Positions 51,501 through 60,064 of a stretch of DNA of 64,000 nt are shown in pieces (the stretch's first letter is position 1; the number at the start of each line of letters is the position of its first letter). The position numbers and the translations under genes are program-made. This DNA is from Bacteroidales bacterium (GTDB lineage Bacteria > Bacteroidota > Bacteroidia > Bacteroidales > Bacteroidaceae). The notes below the pieces were generated by a model that saw only the letters and a program-made list of their open reading frames with translations, ran no database searches and was not told the DNA's origin. Location of the stretch: the NCBI GenBank assembly GCA_015060885.1, contig SUXO01000008.1, positions 1 through 64,000 on the forward strand. The letters are read 5' to 3'.

Positions 51501-52230
51501 TCGCCGTCTTTTATACTATCCGGCAGTTTTTTATGCTGCAATACTGCTTTGTGTGTGGCTGCTGTCGTGGGTGATGGGTGTCGCCAACTTGTTGCGAGGC
51601 GGTGGTGCCGAAGTGGCTCCGCTTGTAAGTGCCGAGGGATTGCGTTGGGCGGTACGTAGTGCATCGGACACAATTGACAATGCTCCCTGGGCTGCAATTA
51701 TGCTTTTCGTAACATCGATAGGGTTGCTTTGGGGTTCGGGTATGGCACGGAGTGCCCGTGCGGTTTTGTGTGGAGGCTCCCTTTCGTTTGTCGAGAGGCG
51801 TGCCTGGGTTTCGGCCCTTGTGGCGTTGTTGCTCTATACGCTGTTGCTCTTCCTGTGTACAGTATCGCCCTGGAATCTGTTGCTTGGCGTTACAGGCAAC
51901 GTTTTGACATCTCCTCTAATGCAGGGGAGGGTTATATTGGCTTTTGCGGGCCTTCTTTTTGTAACGTCGGTCTATGGCTTTATGTATGGCAACTATCGCA
52001 GCGTGGTCGATGTGGCCTGCTCCGTGGGTGATGCCTTTTCGCTTTTTGCCCCGGCCTTTGTAGCGGTGTTGCCTGCTACCGGCATAGTTCCTTGTGCCGG
52101 CTATGCCGGTGTTCTCGACCTTCTCGATGTGACACCGCAGGGTGCCGCTGTTGCAGCCGATGTCATCTATCTCCTTCCATTCCTTTATACTCTCTATTTC
52201 TGTTACAGGGAGTGGAAGAAGAGCCGGTAA
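51493..52230 (+). CDS. Multipass membrane protein, AbgT-like
   Basis: A 245-aa protein with about six membrane helices, start at 51493 (MNNRRLLYYPAVFY; 8-nt overlap with the regulator) rather than 51472. The stretch SAEGLRWAVRSASDTIDNAPWAAIMLFVTSIGLLWGSGM resembles the N-terminal part of AbgT-family (p-aminobenzoyl-glutamate) transporters, but the protein is only about half their length. Transport activity is therefore uncertain. Operon position makes it a possible sensor partner or target of the kinase-regulator pair. Confidence 0.6.
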   Translation: MNNRRLLYYPAVFYAAILLCVWLLSWVMGVANLLRGGGAEVAPLVSAEGLRWAVRSASDTIDNAPWAAIMLFVTSIGLLWGSGMARSARAVLCGGSLSFVERRAWVSALVALLLYTLLLFLCTVSPWNLLLGVTGNVLTSPLMQGRVILAFAGLLFVTSVYGFMYGNYRSVVDVACSVGDAFSLFAPAFVAVLPATGIVPCAGYAGVLDLLDVTPQGAAVAADVIYLLPFLYTLYFCYREWKKSR

Positions 52231-52246
52231 ACTATTTTCTTGGAAT

Positions 52247-52918
52247 CTATTCGCAGAAGATGGCCGAACCCACACGCACGTGGTTGCTGCCGTGTTTTAT
52301 GGCAATGGGGTAGTCGTCGCTCATTCCTGCCGATAGTATGCCGAACCTCTCTTCGTTGGCAAAAAAACGCTCCTTTATGGTATCGAACAGTGTTTTGACT
52401 GCGGCAAATTCGGCATTTATCTGTTCTTTATTGTCGGTGTTGCTTGCCATGCACATAAGGCCGCGAATCTCCACATTCTGCAACGAACGCCACTCTCCCT
52501 CGTCGAGCATAGCGAGGCACTCATCGGGGGTGAACCCGAACTTGGTATCCTCCTGTGCTATATGAATCTGTAACAGGCAGGGAATTTTGCGCCCCACCTT
52601 TGCACCCTGCTTGTCGACCTCGCGCAGCAGACGCAGGCTGTCGATACTGTGTATAAGGTGTATGAAGGGTGCGATGTATTTTATTTTGTTGCTTTGCAGG
52701 TGCCCGATGAAGTGCCAGCATATATCATCGGGCAGTGACTGGTGTTTTGTTACAAGGTCTTGTGCCTTGCTCTCGCCAAAATGCCGTTGCCCCGCGGCAT
52801 AGGCTGCTTCGACAGCCTCCACGGGGTGGTATTTCGACACGGCGATGAGCGTCACTCCTTGCGGGAGCGTGGCACGTATCCTCTTAATCCGTTCTCCTGT
52901 TTCAGAGTATTGCTTCAT
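52247..52918 (-). CDS. yggS: YggS-family PLP homeostasis protein
   Basis: A 223-aa single-domain alanine-racemase-fold protein. The PLP lysine lies in IAVSKYHP (about residue 29); FGESKAQDL, WHFIGHLQSNK, GLMCMAS, LSAGMSDDYPIAIKHGSNHVRVGSAIF are all family motifs. It balances free pyridoxal phosphate in the cell and has no racemase activity. It overlaps the DUF4494 gene by 17 nt, so the two form an operon. Confidence 0.93.
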   Translation of the reverse strand: MKQYSETGERIKRIRATLPQGVTLIAVSKYHPVEAVEAAYAAGQRHFGESKAQDLVTKHQSLPDDICWHFIGHLQSNKIKYIAPFIHLIHSIDSLRLLREVDKQGAKVGRKIPCLLQIHIAQEDTKFGFTPDECLAMLDEGEWRSLQNVEIRGLMCMASNTDNKEQINAEFAAVKTLFDTIKERFFANEERFGILSAGMSDDYPIAIKHGSNHVRVGSAIFCE

Positions 52919-53345
52919 AGTGGAAAATGTCCACGATTGAACTTTCGTTTACCGATGCCAGGTCGTAAGCCATCACCGAGTCCTCCATATGCTTGTTGAG
53001 CCCTGCTACTGCACCTGCGCAGTCCTCGGCCTTTACAAGTATGACAACCGATGTCTTTTTCTCCTTTGCGCTCACTTCGTCAATGGTTACAAGCACAATC
53101 TTGCATTTGAACCACTTGTCGGCTGTTTCACTGGGGCTGTCCACGAGTTCGCCATACTTTGTACGTTTCATTTCGTTTATGGTGAATTCGCCGGTTACCG
53201 ATGGTTGCAGTTCAAGGGTGATACGTTTCTCCACTTCGGTGAAACTGAACCCTTGTACAAGATATACTTCGTTTACTTTGGTGTTAAGGCCTTTTTCGCC
53301 TGCACGCTCATAGGATACTTTTACTTCGAACCAACTTTGTGTCAT
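52902..53345 (-). CDS. DUF4494-domain protein
   Basis: A 147-aa cytoplasmic protein (MTQSWFEVKVSYER..., FKCKIVLVTIDEVSAKEKK, SIVDIFHYEA). It corresponds to DUF4494, a Bacteroidota family of unknown function that is commonly placed next to yggS. A TAACTTTG -7-like box (53383-53390, minus strand) lies about 38 nt upstream. Confidence 0.82.
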   Translation of the reverse strand: MTQSWFEVKVSYERAGEKGLNTKVNEVYLVQGFSFTEVEKRITLELQPSVTGEFTINEMKRTKYGELVDSPSETADKWFKCKIVLVTIDEVSAKEKKTSVVILVKAEDCAGAVAGLNKHMEDSVMAYDLASVNESSIVDIFHYEAIL

Positions 53346-53480
53346 ATGCTTTTTTTTGTTTTATGTTTTTGAATAGTGTCCGCAAAGTTAGTAAATGAAA
53401 TGTTTTTTGCATTCCTTTTTCGTAAATTTATTCTTGTGCGCAGCATTAAAAACGGTAATATTATAACTTCCTCTTCCCGT

Positions 53481-53756
53481 TCAGTTGAGCCACCGGTGAA
53501 CAGTGTGGCGATAGAGAAGATACAGCTCCTCATCGCTTTCGTGCACAGGCTCCTCATCGACAGGAGAGGGGTCGTCGGTGTTGTAGTCCTCGTACATCTC
53601 ATCATCTCTTCCTTCGTCTACGGAAAGGGCTGCAAAGGCACATAGTCCGTTTTTATTTATACGGGAATAGTTGTCGAGGGTTTGGGCGTGGAGTCCTTCC
53701 AGGAATTTTTCAATGGTCTTCTCCACTTCGGCGGGGGTGGGCTTGGGATTTTTCAT
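53481..53756 (-). CDS. 91-aa acidic protein coupled to malic enzyme
   Basis: Starts at ATG overlapping the malic enzyme stop in ATGA (53753-53756), so it is translationally coupled. The N-terminal half is helical (TPAEVEKTIEKFLEGLHAQTLDNYSRINKNG), the C-terminal half very acidic (DEGRDDEMYEDYNTDDPSPVDEEPVHESDEE). No known domain is recognised. It has no signal peptide. The coupling is the main evidence that it is a real gene. Confidence 0.6.
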   Translation of the reverse strand: MKNPKPTPAEVEKTIEKFLEGLHAQTLDNYSRINKNGLCAFAALSVDEGRDDEMYEDYNTDDPSPVDEEPVHESDEELYLLYRHTVHRWLN

Positions 53757-55117
53757 AACGGGTTCAGTTTGTTCATTCCGGTATTGTATTTCTTATGCAG
53801 TTGTTTCTTGCTGTTGCTGTGCTGGTGGTGGCGGAAATGGGTTTCCTGTTCCACACGGCACAGAAGTGCCTCTTCGTATTCGCTCCACGATGCTATTTTG
53901 CGTCGTGCGATGCCGCTCTCCATTGCAGCTGTCGCCACTGCTTTTGCCACAGAGAACAGCAGGCGGCAATCGCCTATCTTGGGCACTATGTATTGGGGAC
54001 CGAAGTTGAGGTCGGTGCCGTAGCTCTTTTTTATCTCATCGGGTACAGGTTCGTGGGCAAGCGATGCAATGGCCTTTACGGCGGCTTGCTGCATAGCTGT
54101 GTTTATATCGGTTGCAAGGGTGTCGAGTGCTCCACGGAACAGGTAGGGGAAGGCTATGGCGTTGTTTATCTGGTTGGGTGTGTCGGTGCGGCCGGTTGCC
54201 ACAATGGCATCGGGGCGTACCTCTTTTGCAAGGTTGTAGTCAATTTCGGGTGTGGGGTTGGCAAGAGCAAAAATTATGGGATTTCTGCTCATCGAGAGTG
54301 CCATATCCTTTGTGAAAAGATTTCCGACTGACAATCCGATGAAGGCATCCTTTCCGTCGACGGCCTGTGCAAGGGTATTTATGCCTGTATCTTTAATGGC
54401 AAAGAGTTCTTTCTGGGGCGATAGTCCGTTGCGCGCTATGTTTATCACTCCTTTGCTGTCGACCATTGTTATGTTCTCGCGTTTTATGCCGATGGATGTG
54501 AGCATCCTGGCGGTGGCTATGGCGGCCGCGCCGGCTCCGTTTATCACAATTTCAAGGCTTTTCAGTTCCTTGCCTGCAACTTCGGCGGCATTGGTGAGTG
54601 CCGCTGCAATTATAACAGCCGTACCGTGCTGGTCATCGTGCATCACAGGTATATCGAGCAGTTTGCGCAGACGCTCCTCAATGTAGAAACATTCGGGTGC
54701 CTTTATGTCTTCGAGGCTTATGGCTCCGAAGGTAGGTGCAATCCCTTGCACGGTTGATATGAATTTGTCGGGGTCCTCCTCGGCAAGCTCAATGTCAAAA
54801 GCATCTATGTCGGAATATATCTTGAAAAGCATTGATTTGCCCTCCATCACAGGCTTTGCGCTCAATGCTCCTGCGTTGCCCATTCCAAGCAGGGCGCTGC
54901 CGTTCGATACTATTGCCACGAGGTTGCCTTTGTTGGTGTATCGGTAGGCTTGCCAGCGGTCCTTGCTTATTGCAGCCGCGGGTGCAGCAACTCCGGGTGA
55001 GTAGGCCAGTGACAACGCTTCGGGGCTGTTGAATGGCTTGGTAGGGATTACTTCTGTCTTGCCGGGTTTCCCACTCTCGTGATATTCGAGAGCCTTCTCG
55101 TCTAATCTATCGCTCAT
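53753..55117 (-). CDS. Malic enzyme (short form, NAD(P)-dependent)
   Basis: A 454-aa enzyme, start taken at 55117 (MSDRLDEKALEYH). Catalytic motifs: AYSPGVAAP, VSNGSALLGMGNAGALSAKPVMEGK, DDQHGTA (metal), INGAGAAAIATARMLTSIG (dinucleotide loop), ALANPTPEI and ATGRTDTPNQ. It converts malate to pyruvate and CO2. Most Bacteroidota enzymes I know carry a C-terminal phosphotransacetylase-like domain giving about 760 aa; that domain is absent. The last about 35 residues are His/Lys/Asn-rich (HFRHHQHSNSKKQLHKKYN) and unlike the rest. Confidence 0.9.
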   Translation of the reverse strand: MSDRLDEKALEYHESGKPGKTEVIPTKPFNSPEALSLAYSPGVAAPAAAISKDRWQAYRYTNKGNLVAIVSNGSALLGMGNAGALSAKPVMEGKSMLFKIYSDIDAFDIELAEEDPDKFISTVQGIAPTFGAISLEDIKAPECFYIEERLRKLLDIPVMHDDQHGTAVIIAAALTNAAEVAGKELKSLEIVINGAGAAAIATARMLTSIGIKRENITMVDSKGVINIARNGLSPQKELFAIKDTGINTLAQAVDGKDAFIGLSVGNLFTKDMALSMSRNPIIFALANPTPEIDYNLAKEVRPDAIVATGRTDTPNQINNAIAFPYLFRGALDTLATDINTAMQQAAVKAIASLAHEPVPDEIKKSYGTDLNFGPQYIVPKIGDCRLLFSVAKAVATAAMESGIARRKIASWSEYEEALLCRVEQETHFRHHQHSNSKKQLHKKYNTGMNKLNPL

Positions 55118-55208
55118 AATCAACACTTTTGTAAAATAGAACATTGACGGGGAGTGGATAGTTTTCCATTATGCAATTATTTCGTTCCACTTTTTGGTTC
55201 TTTAATTT

Positions 55209-55239
55209 TTTGAGTTTTAATGATATTGTTATATCTTCG
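55209..55239 (+). promoter_or_regulatory. Promoter of the nitroreductase-to-cysK operon
   Basis: TTTG (55209-55212), a 19-bp spacer and TATCTTCG (55232-55239) fit the Bacteroidota pattern, 35 nt before the nitroreductase start. Confidence 0.7.
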
Positions 55240-55274
55240 CATGATTTATGCTATAATGCGATAAATGTATTGAT

Positions 55275-55811
55275 ATGAGTGATTATTTCGATTTATTGAA
55301 GAATAGACGCAGTTGCAGGCTCTTCACCGGCGAACCGGTCGACAAGGAGGATGTATGCAGCCTTATGAAAGCAGCCTTGATGTCGCCGTCGGGCCACCGT
55401 TTCAACCCCTGGGAGTTTGTCCTTGTCGAGGATAAGGAGGTGCTGAAAGCCCTTTCGCAGGCCAAAGCGCAGGGTGCGGCCCTTATTGAAGGCGCTGCTA
55501 TGGCCATAGCTGTCATTGGCGATACCACAAAGACCGATGTGTGGGTGGAGGACTGCTCCATAGCATCCATTATAATTCAGCTTGCGGCACAGGAACTTGG
55601 CTTGGGTTCGTGCTGGGTGCAGATGCGTTGCCGTGTCGATGCCGAGGGTGTTCCTGCCGAGGATAATGTGAGAAAAATTCTGGATATTCCGCAGCACTAT
55701 GCCGTTCTGTCGGTAATAGCCGTGGGGCACAAGGCACGCGAGTCGAAACCTTTCGACGAAGAGAGATTGCAGTGGGAAAAAATTCACGTAGGTAAGTTTG
55801 GCGGCAAATAA
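55275..55811 (+). CDS. Nitroreductase-family FMN oxidoreductase
   Basis: A 178-aa small nitroreductase. The FMN-binding start is NRRSCRLFTGEPV, then AALMSPSGHRFNPWEFVLV, later QLAAQELGLGSCWVQMR and AVLSVIAVGHKA. The physiological substrate cannot be inferred. It is first in an operon of overlapping genes (14-nt overlap with the next). Confidence 0.88.
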   Translation: MSDYFDLLKNRRSCRLFTGEPVDKEDVCSLMKAALMSPSGHRFNPWEFVLVEDKEVLKALSQAKAQGAALIEGAAMAIAVIGDTTKTDVWVEDCSIASIIIQLAAQELGLGSCWVQMRCRVDAEGVPAEDNVRKILDIPQHYAVLSVIAVGHKARESKPFDEERLQWEKIHVGKFGGK

Positions 55812-56580
55812 AGGCATATTGCTTGTGGGTGCCGGCAACCTTGCGACATCGCTTGGTGTGGCTCTTGCGGTGGCGGGAATGCCTCCTGTTGCAGTGTGGA
55901 GCCGTTCACGGGAGGCTGCAATGGAACTTGGCAAGAAGACGGGCTCTCCCTCGTCGTGCTGTTTCGGTGAACTGCCTCCTGCCGATGTTGTTATAATATC
56001 GGTTGCCGACAATGCTTTGGAGAGCGTTGCGCGGGAAGTCGTGGAGCACTACCCAAAGGCTTTGGTTGCGCATACTGCCGGCAGTGTCGATGCCGATGTG
56101 CTGCGCAAGGCAGGTGCCGGGGAGTATGGAGTTTTTTACCCAATGCAGACATTCAGTAAGCAACGCATAGCCGACTTCTCCCGCATAACCACTTTTGTGG
56201 AGGGCAGCAGCGAGAGCGTTGTGTCACGCCTTGAACAGATAGCGGCCGGGATTGGCAGCAGGTCGGTAAGGGCTTGCAGCGAGCAACGCAAGTTCCTGCA
56301 TATTGCAGCAGTCTTTGCCTGTAATTTCACAAATGCGGCCTATTCAATGGCGGCCGAACTGCTCGAAGCAAAAGGGCTCCCGTTTGAGGCAATGTTGCCT
56401 TTGCTCGAAGAGACAGCCGAGAAGGTGCATCACATACACCCCTTCGATGCACAGACAGGCCCGGCGAGCCGTGGCGACGATACCATAATGAATGCCCATA
56501 TGGAAATGCTCGATGGCCGTTTAAAGGAAATATATGCCCTTATGAGCGATTATATAACCTCGAAAAGAAAAGATAAATGA
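55798..56580 (+). CDS. Rossmann-fold and DUF2520 domain oxidoreductase-like protein
   Basis: A 260-aa protein with an N-terminal NAD(P)-type fold ([17 protein letters not shown]) and a C-terminal DUF2520 helical domain ([31 protein letters not shown]...[25 protein letters not shown]). The called start is TTG at 55798, which keeps the complete nucleotide-binding loop. Similar to ProC/KARI-like dehydrogenases; the substrate is unknown. Between nitroreductase and kdsC, with ATGA overlap on kdsC. Confidence 0.85.
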   Translation: MAANKGILLVGAGNLATSLGVALAVAGMPPVAVWSRSREAAMELGKKTGSPSSCCFGELPPADVVIISVADNALESVAREVVEHYPKALVAHTAGSVDADVLRKAGAGEYGVFYPMQTFSKQRIADFSRITTFVEGSSESVVSRLEQIAAGIGSRSVRACSEQRKFLHIAAVFACNFTNAAYSMAAELLEAKGLPFEAMLPLLEETAEKVHHIHPFDAQTGPASRGDDTIMNAHMEMLDGRLKEIYALMSDYITSKRKDK

Positions 56581-57101
56581 CTATGATAAACTACGATTTG
56601 ACTAAAATAAAGGCTCTTGTCTTTGATGTCGATGGAGTGTTGAGCCGCGAAACAATATCGATGTATCCCAGTGGCGAGCCCATGCGCACCGTTAATATAA
56701 AGGATGGATATGCCTTGCAGCTTGCCGTGAAGGCTGGTTTCCGTGTTGCCATAATAACAGGTGCACGCACCGAAGCCGTGAAGGTGCGGTATAACGGTCT
56801 CGGCATTACCGATGTCTATGTTGGCGCATCGGTAAAACGCGATTGTTTCGAGGAACTTATGCTTATGTACGACCTGAAACCCGAAGAGATAATGTATATG
56901 GGCGACGATATCCCTGACTATGAGGTGATGCAGATGTGCGGCCTTCCCTGCTGTCCTGCCGATGCGGCAATGGAGATAAAGGGCATATCGCGCTACATTT
57001 CGCCCATCCGTGGTGGAGAAGGGTGTGGGCGCGATGTCATAGAACAAGTTATGCGCGCACAAGGAAAGTGGATGGATGAGGCTAACGCTTTTGGATGGTA
57101 A
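56577..57101 (+). CDS. kdsC: 3-deoxy-D-manno-octulosonate 8-phosphate phosphatase (KdsC)
   Basis: A 174-aa HAD hydrolase without a cap domain. Motif [11 protein letters not shown] (nucleophile Asp), motif II ITGART, motif III with Lys near ASVKRDC, motif [27 protein letters not shown] is typical of KdsC. It yields free Kdo for lipopolysaccharide inner core. Its ATG overlaps the preceding stop codon, and its own stop overlaps maf. Confidence 0.9.
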   Translation: MTMINYDLTKIKALVFDVDGVLSRETISMYPSGEPMRTVNIKDGYALQLAVKAGFRVAIITGARTEAVKVRYNGLGITDVYVGASVKRDCFEELMLMYDLKPEEIMYMGDDIPDYEVMQMCGLPCCPADAAMEIKGISRYISPIRGGEGCGRDVIEQVMRAQGKWMDEANAFGW

Positions 57102-57691
57102 TGCTTATGTTGGACAATTTAAACAAATACAAAATTATACTCGCATCGGCATCGCCCCGCCGCAGGGAGTTGTTGGCAGGGCTTGATATACCCTTTGAGG
57201 TGCGCCCGTTGCCCGGTGTCGACGAGTCCTTCCCCTCGTCGTTGCAAGGTGGCGATATACCCCTTTATATTTCGAAGAAAAAAGCCGAGGCCTATCGCTC
57301 ACAAATGGCGGCAGATGAACTTGTGATTACAGCCGACACAATAGTGTGGCTCGACGGCAAGCCGCTTGGCAAGCCTGCCGATGCAGCCGATGCACGTCGT
57401 ATGCTCGAATTTATGTCGGGCAAGAGCCATTCGGTCTTCACAGGCGTTACAATAATAACAAAGGATGTGATGCGCAGTTTCGTCGCCTGTTCGCAAGTGA
57501 CATTTGCACAGCTCACAACCGAGGAGATAGATTATTATATAGAGAAATACAGGCCAATGGACAAGGCCGGCTCTTACGGAGTGCAGGAGTGGATAGGATA
57601 CATAGGGATTTCGGGTATCGACGGCTCCTATTTCAACGTGATGGGCTTGCCCGTGCAACGGCTATATAACGAACTGAAACAGATACCTTGA
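57095..57691 (+). CDS. maf: Maf-family nucleotide pyrophosphatase
   Basis: A 198-aa Maf protein: [16 protein letters not shown] (about 15-30), [53 protein letters not shown] and [10 protein letters not shown]. By family (YhdE type) it hydrolyses dTTP, UTP and related modified nucleotides. The start overlaps kdsC by 7 nt. Confidence 0.93.
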   Translation: MVMLMLDNLNKYKIILASASPRRRELLAGLDIPFEVRPLPGVDESFPSSLQGGDIPLYISKKKAEAYRSQMAADELVITADTIVWLDGKPLGKPADAADARRMLEFMSGKSHSVFTGVTIITKDVMRSFVACSQVTFAQLTTEEIDYYIEKYRPMDKAGSYGVQEWIGYIGISGIDGSYFNVMGLPVQRLYNELKQIP

Positions 57692-57695
57692 AGAT

Positions 57696-58622
57696 ATGAA
57701 GATTGCCGATAACCTCACTTCGCTCATTGGAAACACGCCGCTTATGCGTGTGTCGCGTTATGCCGCAGCCGAAGGGTTGGGAACGGTCCCAATCGTGAAA
57801 ATGGAGTATTTCAACCCTGCGGGCAGTGTAAAAGACCGCACGGCCCTCTCGATGATAAACAACGCCGAGGCCCGCGGCCTTCTGCGCGAGGGTGCCACTA
57901 TAATAGAACCCACAAGCGGAAATACCGGCGTGGGGCTTGCTCTTGTGTCGGCAATAAAAGGATATAAGCTCATACTTACAATGCCCGACACGATGAGTGC
58001 CGAGCGTATGAACCTGTTGAGTGCCTATGGTGCCCGTCTTGTGCTCACTCCGGGAGCCGAGGCTATGGCAGGTGCCATAAGGAGAGCCAATGAACTTGCA
58101 GCCGAAATTCCCGGCAGCATCATTCTGCAACAGTTCGAGAATGAGGCCAACCCAGCGGCTCACATATCCACAGCCGAAGAGATATGGCGCGACACCGACG
58201 GGTGTGTCGATATTTTTGTGGCAGGTGTGGGAACAGGCGGTACAATAAGCGGTACAGGGCGCAGGCTCAAAGAGCTGAACCCCGACATCAAGGTGGTGGC
58301 TGTGGAGCCCGCCTCTTCGCCCGTGCTGTCGGGTGGGGAAAAGGGTGCCCACAAGTTGCAGGGAATAGGTGCCGGTTTCGTGCCGGCAATATACGATGCC
58401 GCTGTTGTCGATGAGGTTATCCCGGTAAAGAACGAGGATGCCATTGCCACGTCGCGCAAGCTGGTGGCGACCGAGGGGCTGCTGGTGGGTTACTCTTCGG
58501 GTGCAGCCTTGTGGGCTGCTTCCGAAATTTTGCGTCGTCCCGCTTGTGCAGGCAAGAACGTGGTTGTGCTCCTGCCCGACTGTGGCGAGCGTTACCTCTC
58601 GACCGACCTTTTTAAGGAATGA
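57696..58622 (+). CDS. cysK: Cysteine synthase A (O-acetylserine sulfhydrylase)
   Basis: A 308-aa PLP enzyme. The lysine that holds PLP is in NPAGSVKDR (about residue 46); PTSGNTGVGLA is the substrate loop, GVGTGGTISGTGR the phosphate loop and GYSSGAALWA the C-terminal PLP site. It condenses O-acetylserine with sulfide. It lies 4 nt after maf and upstream of cysE, which makes its substrate. Confidence 0.95.
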   Translation: MKIADNLTSLIGNTPLMRVSRYAAAEGLGTVPIVKMEYFNPAGSVKDRTALSMINNAEARGLLREGATIIEPTSGNTGVGLALVSAIKGYKLILTMPDTMSAERMNLLSAYGARLVLTPGAEAMAGAIRRANELAAEIPGSIILQQFENEANPAAHISTAEEIWRDTDGCVDIFVAGVGTGGTISGTGRRLKELNPDIKVVAVEPASSPVLSGGEKGAHKLQGIGAGFVPAIYDAAVVDEVIPVKNEDAIATSRKLVATEGLLVGYSSGAALWAASEILRRPACAGKNVVVLLPDCGERYLSTDLFKE

Positions 58623-58786
58623 ATAAGGCTTGAAATTCTGATAAAGTGCAGTGTGGTAAAAATCCCCAAAAAACAGACAGAGAGGTTATTTGCTGCGTGT
58701 AGGAATGACAAAGCCACCGTTTGGATATTTGTGCATTGCGTGAAATTTGCATAATTAACAAGAATAAGGAAATAATTAAGAACTAT

Positions 58787-59668
58787 ATGAATAACAAGAA
58801 GATTGCATCGGTCTTTTCCGAAACCATAAAGGAACTTGTCGGCAACGAGGATGCGAAAGATATGTTCAACCATCGCCGCGACGGCGAGCCAATGCCTTCG
58901 TGGCGTGTGATAAACGAGGTAGTTAACCTTGTGCGTGCAATAATGTTCCCCGGTTACTTCGGCGACTCGGTACAGGAGGCTCATACACTTTCATATAAAA
59001 CAGGAATGAATGTGGACAGGCTCTACAAATTGCTCTACGAACAGGTGTATGCAGGGCTCTGCTACGGCAACGAAGATATGAAGGCCGAAGAGGTTGCCGC
59101 CGCTGCACAGCAGGCAACGCTCGACTTTATCGCCTATCTGCCCGAACTGCGCAACAAGCTGGCAAAGGATGTTGAGGCTACATACAACGGCGACCCTGCT
59201 GCCACCGGCTTCGGCGAGGTTATATGCTGTTATCCCGGTGTAAAGGCTGTGAGCAACTACCGTATGGCTCATCGCCTGCTTGAACTCGGCGTGCCTCTTA
59301 TCCCGCGCATAATATCGGAGATTGCACATAGCGAAACCGGTATAGACATCCATCCGGGTGCTTGCATAGGGGAGTATTTTACAATCGACCACGGCACGGG
59401 TATAGTAATTGGAGAAACCTGTATCATAGGTAACAATGTGAAACTCTATCAGGGTGTTACGCTTGGTGCAAAGAGCTTCCCGCTCGACGAAAAGGGCAAT
59501 CCCATAAAGGGAATTCCCCGTCACCCCATTCTCAAAGACAATGTAATTGTGTATGCCAATGCCACCATCCTCGGCCGCATAACAGTGGGCAAGGGAGCCG
59601 TAATCGGCGGTAACATCTGGGTTACCGACAATGTGCCAGACGGTGGTCAGATAGTGCAGAGGAAATAA
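58787..59668 (+). CDS. cysE: Serine O-acetyltransferase
   Basis: A 293-aa enzyme, start at 58787 (MNNKKIASVFSETI) rather than 58721. The N-terminal helical domain is followed by a left-handed beta-helix of hexapeptide repeats (IDIHPGACIGEYFTIDHGTGIVIGETCIIGNNVKLYQGVTLG), with His of IDHGTG catalytic. It makes O-acetylserine for CysK. The 164-nt gap after cysK contains a possible tiny ORF (MTKPPFGYLCIA) but no convincing attenuator. Confidence 0.93.
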   Translation: MNNKKIASVFSETIKELVGNEDAKDMFNHRRDGEPMPSWRVINEVVNLVRAIMFPGYFGDSVQEAHTLSYKTGMNVDRLYKLLYEQVYAGLCYGNEDMKAEEVAAAAQQATLDFIAYLPELRNKLAKDVEATYNGDPAATGFGEVICCYPGVKAVSNYRMAHRLLELGVPLIPRIISEIAHSETGIDIHPGACIGEYFTIDHGTGIVIGETCIIGNNVKLYQGVTLGAKSFPLDEKGNPIKGIPRHPILKDNVIVYANATILGRITVGKGAVIGGNIWVTDNVPDGGQIVQRK

Positions 59669-59706
59669 AACGACAAAAAACAGCCCGCGGGCTGTTTTTT
59701 GTCGTT
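59669..59706 (+). terminator. Terminator after cysE
   Basis: A 38-bp perfect palindrome (aacgacaaaaaacagcccg and complement) ending in T-rich sequence. Confidence 0.88.
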
Positions 59707-59793
59707 AAAATTCATTGTTTATCCACTCGCTTTTAGAACTTTACCGGCATAAATATCTTTTTTTATAAAATGGTGAAATTTTTGTATGCAATG

Positions 59794-59826
59794 GTTGATT
59801 ATATACAATATTTTTTACTATCTTCG
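59794..59826 (+). promoter_or_regulatory. Promoter of the his operon
   Basis: GTTG (59794-59797), a 21-bp spacer and TATCTTCG (59819-59826) fit the Bacteroidota pattern, about 75 nt before the leader peptide start. Confidence 0.65.
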
Positions 59827-59901
59827 CAGTTGGTAAGGCAAAATGCTTGCAAATTGTGAGCTAGCGGGTTGCCCGGCCTTGAATTTATAAAGAGATAAGC
59901 A

Positions 59902-59964
59902 ATGTTTACACAGAAAGCATACCACCATCATCACCGCATCCTATCTCAAAAAAGAGCAGGGTAA
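59902..59964 (+). CDS. Histidine operon leader peptide
   Basis: ATG at 59902 opens a 20-codon frame, MFTQKAYHHHHRILSQKRAG, ending TAA at 59962-59964. Four consecutive His codons (59923-59934) sit just upstream of the attenuator. It is far below the ORF-track limit. The stop codon lies inside the 5' arm of the antiterminator, so a ribosome that reaches the end would mask it. Directly followed by hisGDCB, it acts as a translated sensor of charged tRNA-His. Confidence 0.88.
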   Translation: MFTQKAYHHHHRILSQKRAG

Positions 59965-60041
59965 GCGCTGCTGTGTGTGTAACTTCGGTGTAACAAGGAT
60001 AATGAGCTTACCTGCAAGATGGTGGGCTCTTTTTGTTTTTT
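59956..60041 (+). promoter_or_regulatory. Histidine attenuator (antiterminator and terminator)
   Basis: GCAGGGTAAGC (59956-59966) can pair with GCTTACCTGC (60006-60015; one bulged G) as antiterminator. The alternative is a 9-bp terminator stem GAGCTTACC (60004-60012) with GGTGGGCTC (60021-60029; two G-U pairs), followed by TTTTTGTTTTTT. The two structures share 60006-60012 and exclude each other. Stalling at the His codons leaves 59956-59966 free and favours read-through into hisG. Confidence 0.85.
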
Positions 60042-60064
60042 GAATGTAAAAAAATAATGATGAT

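Noticed and set aside
58708-58746. Possible cysteine leader peptide MTKPPFGYLCIA before cysE
   Set aside because: Only one Cys codon and no alternative terminator/antiterminator pair found.
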